A stretch of DNA of 64,000 nt from NCBI GenBank assembly GCA_942159475.1, contig OW804096.1:129260941-129324940 (forward strand). The letters run 5' to 3'. The DNA is from Sthenelais limicola. Lineage: Eukaryota; Annelida; Polychaeta; Phyllodocida; Sigalionidae. Under the pieces are notes generated by a model. The model did not search any database. It had not been told where the DNA came from and saw nothing but the letters and a program-made list of their open reading frames with translations. Made by a program: the position numbers and the translations under genes. Shown here piece by piece: positions 32,301-45,300 of this stretch (the first letter of the stretch is position 1; every line of letters starts with the position of its first letter).

Positions 32301-35300
32301 TCGCACTCACAGCATCCTGGGTAATTCACATTCAGGGCATATAGGCTTTTGCAGAACCAATTTAAGGACTGTTTTCTCTATTTTAGACTAGCCATGACAC
32401 TCCTTGAGCATTACCTCTGGTATCTTACAAGAGCGTGGAAGTGAGTGGGAGCCCACAGAGGGTGTTACAGGTTGTCGTTCTATCAGGGTTATGATCCACG
32501 GGAGTCTCGTGCTGTCTCGGAGTGGGTGTGAGTATGGCGTGCTCAAGTCATTAGAGACATTCCAACCCCCGCGGGGGGTAGACACAACCAGAACGGTACT
32601 GATTATGGAAATACAACATATAAGATGGTCACCAATATGACACGGTAGCCATTTTCCCATTGCGAGGGAGTGTTTGGGGTTCGGGTTATTAGTGGAAGAG
32701 GGGCCAAGGAAAGGAGGGATATGTCATGTTTGGGCAGACCTACCACAATTAGCATTTCATATAATGTGAAAGGGCACATTAAATATTTTAAAAAACGAAA
32801 TCCTTTTCTCACGGTTTCTTGATACACTAGCCAGTAGTGGTCTCTTGTCATTTTCAAGTCCTACGAGTGTAGGGCCCACTCCAACTTATGTCGTGCCTAT
32901 TCCCTTCAATGTACTAAATTAAGGGTTTGGGTACGTCTTCCATCAAACCTCAAATACGTTACAGTTAAATAAGACAAAGGATCTCTGGGAGGGAGCACCA
33001 TGTGAACTCTTACCTAGAGCTGGCTTCCTAAATTGCCTGTCAGTGTTGAAGGTTTGGACCCTTTGTCGCCAGACATGGATCAAGATCCATTCATCATTTG
33101 GCGTCACTCTCCCGACTTTCATCAGGTCTCTGGGAATTCTTTGTTCGATTAATAGATTCGTAGTTCATCCGGAGGTCCTTTATTCACAGATCATCCCACT
33201 TTTAATACACTCCATCATAATACTGTTATTCTTTCAATAGCCGATAATATGCCTACCAGCAGGGAAGGAAACCAACTAAGAAAGGTGAACACACTACGGT
33301 TACCTGACTTAGCGGGAGCACTTGAGTACATTGTCTGTGAACGTTTGACCATTTTTGTCGCGCAAAAGTCACTGCAATTGTAAAGTTGAATGTTTTCAAA
33401 AGTTGACACCGCTAGTGGGAAGAGGAACGTACCCATAGTAAGCCTTTTAGATACATCCACTGATGAATATACATCCACTGATGAATATACATTGCGGAAT
33501 GAGACTTGATATTGATATGTGACTGACTAACCGATGCCAGGAATAGCTTGTTAGAACGATGAATGTGAGTGGCCATAACTTTAGGCATTTCCCGGTAATG
33601 GCCTTCACGCTTCTACAATCTCAATCGGGGAAGCAATTATTGCTCCTCCCCACTTAATCTCCACCCTTTCCGGCCTTGAACTAGGATCTACGTATAAAGT
33701 GTGAAGTTATTCCAAAATTCAAATGATTCTGATATTTGATGGAAAAGCTGTGAATTTATTCAATGTTAACAACCAAGTACAGGTAGTTGACTCTTGGTTC
33801 TGTTGTCTGTTGTTTATTCATAATTACGTTTCATAAATATGAATTCATAGACTATTCATATCCCACTTGGTTTTTCCGAGCAAAAAAACCAAAGGGAGTA
33901 TCAAAATACCATTGAAAAAAGGGCCATTAACTCATTAGGAATAACATTCCACCTTAAATAATAGTCACAGATCTGACACACTCTTGACAGAAACTGTGAG
34001 AGATCCAATGTCTTTTTCCCATTAGGTCATACTTCCAGTCGGAAAATATAATTGAAAATATATCATTGCCATATTTTATGGGGTGTAGAATGTGCCAGAT
34101 CTGTCGGTTGTCAGCGAGGAAAACGACATGACGTTTTTGTCTACAACGAGTTATTATGAACCAAAAGAGGTAAAATATAAACAATTCATGGCTTTACATA
34201 GTCCCATTAAAAGCAATTTCTCACCCTCCTGATTATTGTAAGTTGGCGAACTTGAGGTGGATGATTGCCAGCATAAAAAAATGCAATAATGTTTGCATAT
34301 TATTGCAGAATTAATTTAGAATCAATACTAAAAATATATACTTGAAAAACAAACAATAATTTAGACATAGCCCCATTGTTAATGTCATGCAGTATTCATC
34401 TTCAATGCCACCAAATGCTTGTGTTAATTTAAGGTTCATTGCCATCTGCTAGCGGAACATTCCAGTTTTTCAAAATGCAAAAAACACAGGTGCCAATCCT
34501 AGTCTGCTTCTTTCCCAATCTGTTATGAATTTTCCCCTATGTATTAATCCGTTTGCCTTAGGGGAAAAGGATGACAATGTCTTTTTTATTTCCCACTTTT
34601 TCAAGTCTGAAAAACATGTAGTTCTGATGTCCAAATATTTTCAAAGAACAAAATGCCCAAGGGTTCCTGTCAGGGGCTGACGATGTCTCCTTTGCAAAAG
34701 CAAAATCACGTGTGTAAGGCTTCAATCAAAAGTATACTTAAACGTCGAGTTCTGCCCTCAACTGCATTTCGACACTCTAGGAAACGTCGCAAATCAATTA
34801 CTGTTGGATGGAAGGGACACATGACTGGCATACCAAAGGTTGCAAACCTTTCTCCAAAAATGTACTTCTTTGTTTGGCCTATGTAAAGAATAAACCTAAA
34901 TTTTGAATCAGATGACATAAAATACCAATCCAACGTAGGACATAAAATCTACATCTAAATTATGGCACCATCTCCTCATTTGCAGTACGCTCAAGGACAA
35001 GATGTGGAATTTTTCATTGATGAACCCATTTTGTATTTCTATGGCATACATTTCACCACTATAGCTCCCCTTCTTTCTTACACATCACATATTATCCTGT
35101 GGATGGTACGACTCCCTTGGAGACTGGTAAATCGTGACATTATCATACCACGTATAAATGGTTGGGACAGCAGAAATTGCATAAGCACACTGATTTGGTT
35201 TATGTAGATCCACTGGCACACATTTATTCGGTTGATACGGCCTGAACGCTTAAATTAGTCATGGCAGTATATAAAATCCCTCACAATGAACCATTCAAAT

Positions 35301-35706
35301 ATTGTGTTAACGTAAGTCTGATCTAGAGGGAAGCTGTGGGATGGCATTAGTACATGTACTGTGATCAGAAACGTTTTAATGTGTTAGTGTATGTACACCT
35401 CTCCTTCTCGCACTCAAAAACTACTTCCAAGCATTAAATAATTGGAATGGAACTTCAGATATCCAAGTTATCCGGTGACAAAGTGTAACTTAACTCAGAA
35501 TATGGAGCAACATGTAAGCCTACTCCCATAACAATTGAACAAGAAGCGACGGAACATTCATAGGGAAGAAACCCTTAGCTTGTTGTCTGAGTTAATTGTC
35601 AGTCACACACTCAGAACAAACAACGTGAGGTTGTACATGATTTATACGTTCTTCTCCCTGGATATTCAGGAAAACCTGCAACACTTTCGCAAACGCAAGA
35701 ACTTAC
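26306..35706 (-). other. fibrillin intron 2 (9.4 kb)
   Basis: No coding exon is recognised. Contains a C-rich run at 28291-28315 (C11-G-C13) and an 18-bp tandem duplication (ATACATCCACTGATGAAT) near 33450-33490. The remainder is AT-rich and featureless by eye. Confidence 0.65.
28291..28315. repeat. poly-C tract
   Basis: C11, G, C13 on the plus strand. The minus strand, which is the transcribed sense strand of fibrillin intron 2, is therefore a G tract with quadruplex potential. It could also mark an assembly-length uncertainty. Confidence 0.95.
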
Positions 35707-35789
35707 GTGCCAAACATTTGCGAGCTCCAGGAGGTCTGGACCAACCAGGGCAGCAATACTTGTGGTAGCGATTTCCACACACATTCACT
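35707..35789 (-). CDS. fibrillin exon 2: FUN (fibrillin unique N-terminal) segment
   Basis: Residues about 42-69: VNVCGNRYHKYCCPGW, then a C at KCLA. The NVCGxRYxxYCCPGW block is diagnostic of fibrillins and is close to the human sequence. It lies between a TTTCTAG acceptor and a C|GTAAGT donor (phase 1). Both flanking introns are over 8 kb, so the exon is isolated and was placed by motif plus reading-frame continuity with exons 1 and 3. Confidence 0.96.
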
Positions 35790-38700
35790 CTAGAAAGGAA
35801 GAGAAAAAAGTGATAATTCAATTGAGTAAGACTGCAACATTAATTATATCGTGAATTTTCTTCTACCAAACATGACAATAACTCTATCTGCTAAACTAAA
35901 ATTTGTGGTTATAGCACAGTTGGTAATGGGGACGGCTGCAGTCAAATAAACGATTATGTTACAATTGTAACATATATTTGTTAATATTTCGATATTAAAA
36001 TCGAAAGGGGTATTCCAATTAAGTATAGCGACCACTGAGTGGATTTGTTACCATGTTACGCTGTATTTAATCTACGTCAACACTTCTTTTTTTTTTATTC
36101 AAATGAATGACCGTCTTGTCTATTCAAATCCTATTCAGAACAAAAGGTACCGTACAACTACGTATGCATATAATGTGCTTGAGACCCCTTGTGGCTAATG
36201 TTATCTCAGATTTCGTTTGATGTCTAGCATATATGCCCACCGATAGAACATTCCTGAACAAACACTTTTGCATTTCGACTTTTCTAGGATTAACCCTCCC
36301 CATAGCTATTCCAACCAAATTTCGTATTGGCATGAGTTACATTTAACCCAATAATACACAGGTATTGAAATAACATTGTGTGTAACCTAGGGTCTCAAAT
36401 GGTTTTCACCCCTAGATAGTAAATTTAAAATAAGAGACAGGACCTCATGAACTGATAACTTTGGTAGGTCACCTGGGCGTTTATTTGCTCATATAGTTAG
36501 GCCTCTGCTGTTCCTAACTGCTTTCATTATTACAGGACATTCACTTTCAGACAGCGTCTATTACACATTGAAAGACTCGATTGCTTGCCCAAGGGGCACA
36601 CTGTTTAATTGGTTAAATTTATAGAACTCAACTCAAGGATGTTACAGACGAATCTATATAGGTGTTTTATGGGTCTATGCTCTGTTGTACTCGACCATAA
36701 ATATTTGTTTAGTCGAAAGATTATTACATGTTTGTTCATAAAATTGAACTTTACGCGTTTCATTAAAAATATATATAGTATGTTGCTATACATGCAAGGG
36801 AGAACCTCTTAAGTAAGCAGCTGGTTGCGTCTTCTGGCTGGTGATTGCCCATAATGGGCTGCGTGACTGACAAATTTGACATGATGAACATATATATTAG
36901 AACGTATATTATGGCCACTGGTGCAACCTTTCGATTCGTGACCATTAGATTTAGAACGATTGTTGACGCATTCTCGCACTAATGCTATGATGCAATAATG
37001 ACAATCTGAAAATAGCCTCAGAGTAAATTCCCGTAGAAGTCAATCTCCATGGGTGAATCCCCAAGAAGTGTATAGAGAAGGAGAACTCAGAAGGCAAAAT
37101 GCTACCCTCTATCCATGTCCATGTCGTTGTCTCTAGGCTATAGCCGATATAATCGCAGAAAGTCGAGTTGGAAAGTTTGCATGGGATGATTTACAACCGA
37201 AATGCATTGAAATATTGCAACAGTCCTGCAGCTCCACCCATATAATAGCATCTCGGATTTCTTTTGGAATACAATACATGTATGGAACACACATATCGAT
37301 ACATCGCGCCTACTGAATGTGAACAACGGCTGCATGATTGATAGAGTAGACCTTTACTGATCACCCCGCTCTCTAGGATCTGAGTTCCTCCGCAGTGGCC
37401 TGAGCCCCTCCCCCCGCAGTCGGTAGCGAGAGTAATGTATAATAATTAGTTGGCAAAGAGCGGAGCCCCATCCTTTGCTACTATCAGATATCATCTCTCA
37501 CCATGCTTGCAGTTGGCAGCAGGTCTTAAAAATATTTCTACAAGATCCATAGGTCTAACTGGAGGGAGGGCCGCTGCATTTCCTTGATATCTGTCAACAT
37601 GTTCTGTGCCAGATGGCATTCCAGAGCTCTCGTTGAAGACGACCATAGTCACGATCTCCGGCAATGAGCATCTATTGTTACTGCCGTATTCCCAGACATC
37701 TGTCATTGATTGACTTTCGAATTCCAAGTGAGGCTAATGGTTTCTGTGCTGAGTATAGCTGAGTATGGGATAATCAGAGATGATGGTTAAGTGCGTTACT
37801 TCATCCTAACTGTACATGTCTCTAAGAACACAGTGACTGACTTCTCTCGCTCCATTGGCAGTTCCATAGCTATGGTCATCATTAACCATATTATGCCAAA
37901 TTATATTGCTATAATTGGTGACTTCGTGTGAGCAATGGGGCTTTGAGGAAAATCCATGCGGTAGGATTGTCGATTTCCTTTCAGGAACCTTAAATGAAAA
38001 ATGGCTTGACGTACTCACATTATTATTATTATAATATATTATATATATACGTGTATATGTTGGTGAGACGTGGCCAAAGTGCACTTAACCTAAAAAAAAG
38101 TATGTATATTAGGGAAGTGTTTCGCTGAATACATACATGTATCATATCCATTACTTCCAGAGGATTGAGGCCTTGGAGAAGATAGAGACACAAAGGTCAA
38201 GGGGTAACTTTATTCTGTTTGTTGTAGTTACAACATCTAATACAAAATGTGATATGTGATATCATAATGAAGGATCATCGTGTCAAGAAAAAAAATTCTA
38301 CACAATGTAATAGTTGAGATTGATGTAGTAAAATTCTGAAGTATAATTTACCAGGCCTAATCTCTCACCTGCCTTATTTTAGGAGGTGGAATTTTAAACC
38401 TTTTTTCCGGTCAAAATATAGATCAATGTATAATGATAAATACTAAGCGATCAATGTATCGGGCGAAAGGGCAATGACCTCTAAATGCTAAACCCCCTAC
38501 CCTGGACGAGCTGGTAAACGATAATTGCGTTGAATGTCACATACATATGAATTGCAATATATAGTTTATTTTTCCTGTCTGGCATGAATATTTCTGACCG
38601 CAAATGTAGTGCTAGTATTTATCACAACATGTAGCGACACACACTTACCAAATGCCCTCTCATTTTTCTTTGCGTCAAAAACCCTTTCTATGTTATACTT

Positions 38701-41700
38701 GTTTCCATGATCCATATGATCCTTAAATTGTATTCGTATATCTTTTTTGTACACCAAATTGTCAGCTGCCATTCCCAATACAATTAGAATATTTCTCAAC
38801 AAGGATTGTATTGTTATACCTCATTGTGTCACATCGATACTTTTTAATTTATACTCTACCGAATCTTCACTCCTTTATGTTACATCCATTATAACAGTAT
38901 GTGCTGTTAGCTCTTGAGTCCTGAAAAATGTGCACACCAACGACATACCAAGTGCAGAAAGATGCGAAAACAATGAAACCTTCGGGAAATGAGTCGACAA
39001 CAAAAATCAGATATTGCAAAGATGATTGGCGGTATTTTGTGTGGTTTACATAATGTATCACTGTCACTAATCAAAAGAGTGTGTTTACATTCCAATAGCC
39101 CTTAGGCAATTCAATCGTCGACTGTACAAGAAAAGGTCTTTCCATCTAAATTATGCAGCATCGTATTCAGTGTTTGAATCCCATTGCCATGAACTGTGAT
39201 ACAAATTCAGGCAAGTGACTCACAATGGTCCGCAGCAGTAGCTAAGATAGTATTTCGAAAAGGCTTAAGTACTTAAAATACCTCTACCAAAATTATTATA
39301 AATCAGATACCTCAGGATATGATGTGCTACGTTTAAAAACATGGAGAAAATAGCATGCATATTTTTGGGTATTTAATTGGAATAATAAGTTAAATATAAT
39401 TAAGTTGTCCAGCTGTTTTTAAATATTTATTTAACAATTATCAAATGACTACACACAAGGCAGGTTGATCATACATGGGGATTCAATATCCATTTTAGTT
39501 CCGACAAAGAGACCTGTTGTTAGCCATCGTCTTGCTTATGAAGTTAAATAGATAAAGGTAGTTCATATCAACATATTGAGGTATCTAATAAAAAATACAG
39601 TTTATGTTGTCTATACGATGTATTGCAGTTTAGTGAGTTCCTGACCAAATTGCATGTAGAATATCGCTTTTTAACAAGGATCAAGTAGAATTATACGATA
39701 TGGTTTTAGTCATTCCATTTGCATTGGCACACAGAAACAAAGACATATTTGCAATCCTTGATGCATTGTGCTTTAAATAATACTTAAAACATAATTTCAT
39801 TTATACAAATGAGTAACCAAAGTTTCAGAGGAGGACATTCCATATGAGTTGGGTGGATGACAAGAAAGCCAATGCAGATCCAACTGCTACAACTGGAACG
39901 TCGGATACGTTGAAATTTTACAATACATTTCAATGCTCCAATATGCTGCTATAGTTGCTCTCCCAAAGATAAATTTCATTGTCATCATAAACCACTTACC
40001 CCAGGCCCATTTGAGAAAAACATATGTGGTGTTCGAAGTCCCCCACGTTGATTAGAGGGAACGTTTCCATTGGGGGAACCCTGGAAAATACTTTGGCTTG
40101 AGAGACCATAGCTGATTCATTTTTTCTCCCCAAAGCCTGGGATTAGTAAGACGAGCCCTTCATAAGTCAATCCTATCATCCGTACAATCTGTTTCCCTTA
40201 ATATACAACGTTGCCGTCTCAAACTGGTGAACATGTTCAGAATTTTATAAAGTCATCCATAAATTATGGATACTTTTTCAAATGAGAAGCCAATGCTTAT
40301 TTTAGTGTCAACTCTTACATCACAAAAATATGTTCAGTATGTAAATGACATTTATAACCAGGGATAGACGATCGCTTAAATTTCCATGTACTGTCACCCT
40401 TCTGACACTCCTGGACTCAACGCTCGCAAATCAGTTAACTGAAATGCATTCATCAGGTGTTGAGCCAAGAAGAGCTATAAAATCTACAATACGTTTTATG
40501 AAAAACAACACATGTTATATATCAATGCTGTTCGCTTGATATAGGGGTTGTTCTGTCAGATTTGCGTAATTTCATTTTCAGGTGTCTTTTTGCAGGTCTG
40601 CTCTTGATTTATTAGATGGCATTTGAAGCATGTCGAGTACCAGATATAAATGCATCACCACAAATGTCTTTATCTTTGGGTGCTCATGTGTGTAGTGGTA
40701 TGCTGCATATTTGCATTGCATTGCCCTCCCTATATTTCCCCTTTGGTATTTATGATGTGATAGGCTATTAATTTTGCGGGAATTGTCTCTAACATTTAGA
40801 TATCCAATCTGTAAGACAACTAGGCGAATTTACGAGAAAAACAGTATAAGTTATCGCTTAAGGATTTCTTACCGTCCCTTGCAGGTGTTAAATGATTGAA
40901 TATTTTGTCTCATTAAAACTTTTTGGATCATAAGATTCCAACAAAAGCCATCCCGACGGGCTTCAAGCAAACTAATTAAGAAGCTGTTGGTCTATTTCGA
41001 AGTTAGTGTCGTACATTTATTATGCACACAGGTGTTCCCCAGTCAGAAACCAAGGGAATAAAGTATTGATGCGAAGGGAGTGGATTCAGATGTCATCAGA
41101 GATGCATGGGAGATATGTTCAAAAGTTATCTATTGCTCTTTTAAACAGCCAAGCTCAGATTGGGACAGCCAAGAGAGATTTCCTCCAATTCCCATGGAAA
41201 AGGAGCAATGCCATCTGGCCTCACTTGACCAAGTATCAATGATTTTAGAGCATACCGATTCGGATTATGGCTATTGTATTCAGATGCACAAAACTAAATT
41301 CAGATATAGCCTCTCCTCGATGCTTGGAAACTATTGTACATCGATCAGAGACGTCGGGATTAGAGTCGCAGCTGTATTAAGAGTTCTGATGCTAGAATAG
41401 GAACCTTTAAGGCAGGAGTATGTAAAGAAAGCTTTAAAAGGCCAAGAATGCGTTAAAATCATCTAATATATCGCGCACGCCTAACAGGCGCCTTGTCTGA
41501 TTTTTGCCATTGTTCACCCTAGCCGATCAGGTGATGAATTCAACGGTAGCTCTTATATACAAATTCCTAACGACCAGCCAGATATCTTTATATGATGAAA
41601 CAATATATGTCTAGACTGAAGTATCATCGCTGTCCTTCCCATGGACATTGATTGTACATCCTGGGATGAAACTAATAATTATAACTGTTCGATTGGTATC

Positions 41701-43858
41701 AAAGCAAGCTCAGGTCTTTGTTTCGTTCCACTATTTATTCTTAGGTAACGCAAAACATGTAGTGTCTTTTTAATTGCAACTGTCGCTGTGGCCTATCCTA
41801 CAATATTGGAATGTTGGACACTTCATATGGCCCCGAATGTCAGTGTACGATTTTGTATTTGAAAGTAAGGTGTCAGCTCTATTTTACTTTTGAACTACCT
41901 TTGTGCAGAAACCTTCTTTCACTAGTTAGTGCCTTGAAAAACCATATTCAAAGATGTGAATTTCCAGTTGGCTATCCACTCTGGTAAAAACGGAATTTAT
42001 TCCTTGGAACTAACTGGCAGACTCTTTGGTGGGAGGCACAAACAGGTTCGTTTTTCCACTAGGATTCCATGGGGGAAAGACGATTTTCATGTAACTTAAG
42101 GCCCTCGTTGAGGCCTAATATTACTAGAATCAGCTGGTCCGGAACACCTCCTGGACATAAATAATAATCAGTCCAAAAAGCATAGAAGAGGTACCCGCAG
42201 AATATACATGTACCCGCCACGCATACCCATACCAGCTATCTTTCACATCACCCTTCTAACGTACTAGTCACGTTATGTTTGTAGAAAAACGGGGCAAAAA
42301 AGAAGGAGATAAAACTACAGCAGAGCAGCTGCGAGGAGAGCGCATGGTTTGATATATCATGGTCGTGGTAGCAGTACTGGACCATCCCTGCTCTCTCTCT
42401 CTCTCTCTTTCTATTTCTCTTTCTCTCTATCTCATAGTCACTTGGTTCACTTTCATGTCTCTATCGATGTCGCCAAGCTAACCCACCCCACCGTACAAAA
42501 ACGTTATATGGGACTTTCTCCTGGCTCATGTATCACTGAACAGCGAAAATAAATGTCAATAGAACGTGTGGTTTTTAAAGGATCAACTTAGACGGCGATT
42601 GCCCGCCATTTAACCTGGTTAGATACTCTAAGGTGCGTAGGTGTGTCAGGTGACGAGGGCCTATGTCAAATCTGACTCAATTTAATTAATGTGATGGAAA
42701 CGAGTTAAATGTACTTGGACCGCCACCTGAAAAGGCAGAGGTTTAAATGGCAAACAACCACCCAACCACCTGCAAGGTCCAACCGCAACGATCGTATGGA
42801 AATAGCTTAATTCCATAGAGATTAAGGACAGTGACGGCGCACCTATCATGTATCGTCTTCTTATCCCCTTTTACGCCTGAGCTTTTTAAAGTAAGTTACC
42901 CTGGTTGGGAGCGGAAACTCTTTGAATAGGTACACCGATTCATTTTTAGTTGGGCAGTTATTCAACAGTGTGAAAAATATGACGGTCCACTCTCAAAGCA
43001 GCCTATGGCAATAATTTGCAGACTCCACATTGCCTAAAAGGCGCTATTGTTGCTCAAGTTTTATCACCATTTATAAATGTACACAAGATGTGTTCGTATC
43101 CGATAACATATACATATAAACCCAATGGTCCCAATCCAAACTCCTTGCGGAAAGGAATTTGACGTGGGATCAACACCTGTACATATCTATAACGGTTTAA
43201 CTTCTTTTGAGATACCTATACTCTCTTTTAACTGCAAAATGTTTCCAACCTTGCTACACAAACGAAATGAGCATTTTGGGGTAGTGCTATTCTCTATAGT
43301 GGCAGAACTATTATTTTCCGGGTGAACGACACCTGTTCACCGTGCTAGACTAAGATGGGCCTCGGTGTAATCTTACAGCAATAGGTGGGTGAAGGGATTG
43401 TGTATTTGATCATAGACTGAACATAATCTGTATATGGGGTCTCTGGAACTCATCTATACCAATCAGGTGATCTATGGTTTTACCAGGTTTTGCAAAGGTG
43501 TAAGTAAGGCTGAAATTTATATATATATTCAGACCCATACGATTCTATCGAAATATGTCCCTTGGTTTAGTTTATGCTAATGTGTCAAGACATTTAAATT
43601 AAAGCAAACATTAGAATAGCGCAGTGTTGAAATGATTTATCGTACATTGTCATACCGACCAACATCATTTGTGCTATGTATGATTTTCATTTGAGTCCCC
43701 AAAACAGTGGAGATTAAACCCGAAGTAACGACCAAGTTGACAGTTTAGTGTACAGTTAAAGGGCAAAAATAATGCAGGGTGGAAATGAGCACAGGCCCAT
43801 GCACCATATGAATGAACTGGGAGAGCATGTGATATCATATTCAGATGTGTTTACTCAC
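35790..43858 (-). other. fibrillin intron 1 (8.1 kb)
   Basis: No coding exon is recognised between the signal-peptide exon and the FUN exon, and phases 2/2 match without one. A CT-rich tract lies at 42390-42440. An open frame at 41080-41400 (plus) has no recognised domain. No gene is assigned. Confidence 0.65.
42390..42440. repeat. CT-rich microsatellite
   Basis: About nine CT repeats followed by TTTCTATTTCTCTTTCTCTCTAT on the plus strand. Sense transcripts of fibrillin intron 1 would carry the GA-rich complement. Confidence 0.9.
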
Positions 43859-43983
43859 CCAGAGGGATCCGAATCATTGTTATCATTCCTATCCTTTCTG
43901 TCCACAGCCCCTATTCCAGGATAAAATAGCCAGAGGACAGTGAACGCTGATATAAGGGAATGTTGCATCTTTGCAAGCTCCAT
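43859..43983 (-). CDS. fibrillin exon 1: start codon and signal peptide
   Basis: First coding exon, residues 1-41 plus 2 nt. The ATG at 43983 follows an in-frame TAA about 18 nt upstream. A second in-frame ATG at codon 6 is an alternative start. The peptide begins MELAKMQHSLISAFTVLWLF, a hydrophobic core typical of a secretory signal, with a plausible cleavage site after YPGIGA. An acidic, Asn/Asp-rich stretch (VDRKDRNDNNDSDPS) follows. The exon ends at a GTGAGT donor in phase 2, and its last GG joins the A of exon 2 to give Gly, followed by VNVC. No R-x-K/R-R furin site is visible before the first cysteine, unlike the human N-terminal propeptide. The 5' UTR extent is not determined. Confidence 0.88.
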
Positions 43984-45300
43984 AAAAAAGGCTAAATATT
44001 ACTGCCAATAAAATACAACACCCTGTCAGTAGATATGGGCATGTAGGTGGGAGACTAGAAGGGCTGGGGTCTCAGCTGTCGTTGTAAAATGGTAGCAACG
44101 AGGATAAGCCTTCAACACTAATCTCTCTCATCTACGACAAATAACTATCACCATCTGCAGTGGATGATCCTAGTGCATCGATAATCCGGTTGATGCGGGG
44201 GTACACATACACATATACCCTCCTCAAAACATGAGGCATTGATCCTCCCTCATGAGTAAGTTCTTGGTTTCTGGTCCACTCTTATTACTATGCTCCTGGC
44301 ATCTCTCCGATCACCTTCCGAACATGGGTCCCAATTCGAAGAAATTCTAAAGAGGACAAGAATGGATATTAAACTCGTCTCGGACTGCCCCTTTGCCTTT
44401 CCTTATATTTGAAGCGTGATCCTTAAGAGATCTCGAGATATGAATGAATGACACAGGCGTGCAGATATCGAGAGGCTGCTGCAGATCCTCGACTTCCCAA
44501 TGCTCTAAATGATGAGGACCGTCCCTTTATGCCCTTTTGGGAAGTACTCGCGGTCTCTATCCTTATTAAAGTCCTGAATGTCCCGTCTGCGTATATCAGA
44601 ATGGAATCCTTTGTGTAACAGCCTGATGAGGACTCCCTTTCTTGCTTAAAACCAGCACCACCTCCTCCTCCTCCTCCTCTTCTACTTCTTCCTAGTGTTC
44701 TTTCTCCACTCCACTCCACTCGCAACTCCAGCAGCCAGCTGAGTGAATGGATCAAAACTAGCCGGCCCAGGTTGACTCGGGTGGGTACCAACACCAGCAG
44801 CACCCCCTTCTACTTTCCCACCACTACCACTCCCCCTCTACTCCTTTACCACACTCCTCCAGTGCCTCCTCCTTTCTCCACAGTATACGATCCAGTTAAC
44901 TCTCACTTATTTTGCCTTGTGATGGTGTTACCCTTGACGGCAGCAACTGAGCAAAGATGCACCTACATAGCCAAGAACGACTATGGAGTATGTGGCAACT
45001 GTTTTTTATGTGCTTTCGCCCAAAGGCTATCTGAATTATTACAAAGCAGTGATCGCACCCCTTTCACCTGCCAACCTACAAGGATCCTGGGATATATACT
45101 GAAACAATTCCATACATACACACACGCACAGCATATATGCTGGTGCAAACGAGAAATGGTATGCGTGGAGTCGCACAGCAACAAGGTTTTGCATGTATTA
45201 GTTAAACGTTTTAGAATATGTCCTTGCCTTTATTATGCATTTGCTATAATAATCCCATTGTAACCCTTAGGGTTGGTGACCTAGGATGCCGATCATCACA
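43984..45300 (-). promoter_or_regulatory. fibrillin 5' UTR/promoter region (extent unknown)
   Basis: Sequence directly upstream of the fibrillin ATG. It includes a pyrimidine-rich plus-strand block (CCTCCTCCT..., 44661-44730), hence purine-rich on the gene strand. Long open frames on both strands here (plus 44772-45263, minus 44423-44803) are explained by the low-complexity composition. No TATA box or transcription start can be fixed by eye. Confidence 0.35.

Larger units (their letters stand above)
464..43983 (-). other. fibrillin gene, 5' part (33 coding exons; 3' end outside window)
   Basis: Gene-level entry; the exons follow separately. The product is a secreted, cysteine-rich glycoprotein that assembles into extracellular microfibrils and binds latent TGF-beta complexes and integrins (family knowledge). 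Visible here are a signal peptide, the FUN segment, 3 EGF, hybrid 1, TB and hybrid 2 domains with CCC or CC signatures, and long runs of D-x-D/N-E-C calcium-binding EGF repeats. Splicing the 33 exons gives one open frame of 4171 nt (1390 codons plus 1 nt) with AG acceptors and GT donors throughout. Intron 1 is phase 2 and all others are phase 1. The last exon seen matches the human FBN1 cbEGF near residues 1363-1403 as I recall it, so roughly half the protein lies beyond the left edge. Latent TGF-beta binding proteins share TB and cbEGF domains, but the N-terminal FUN/EGF/hybrid order is fibrillin-specific. Orthology to one particular vertebrate fibrillin cannot be claimed. Confidence 0.97.

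Noticed and set aside
41006..41400. Open frames of 78 and 106 codons in intron 1
   Set aside because: No family recognised, no convincing splice context, and two frames overlap.
1..43983. Latent TGF-beta binding protein (LTBP) instead of fibrillin
   Set aside because: The FUN motif NVCGxRYxxYCCPGW, three N-terminal EGFs, a nine-cysteine hybrid 1 and the domain order are fibrillin features.
44423..45263. Two long open frames (163 codons plus, 126 codons minus) upstream of fibrillin
   Set aside because: They overlap a low-complexity CCT/GAGG region, show no domain and no splice support. They are better explained by composition of the fibrillin 5' region.
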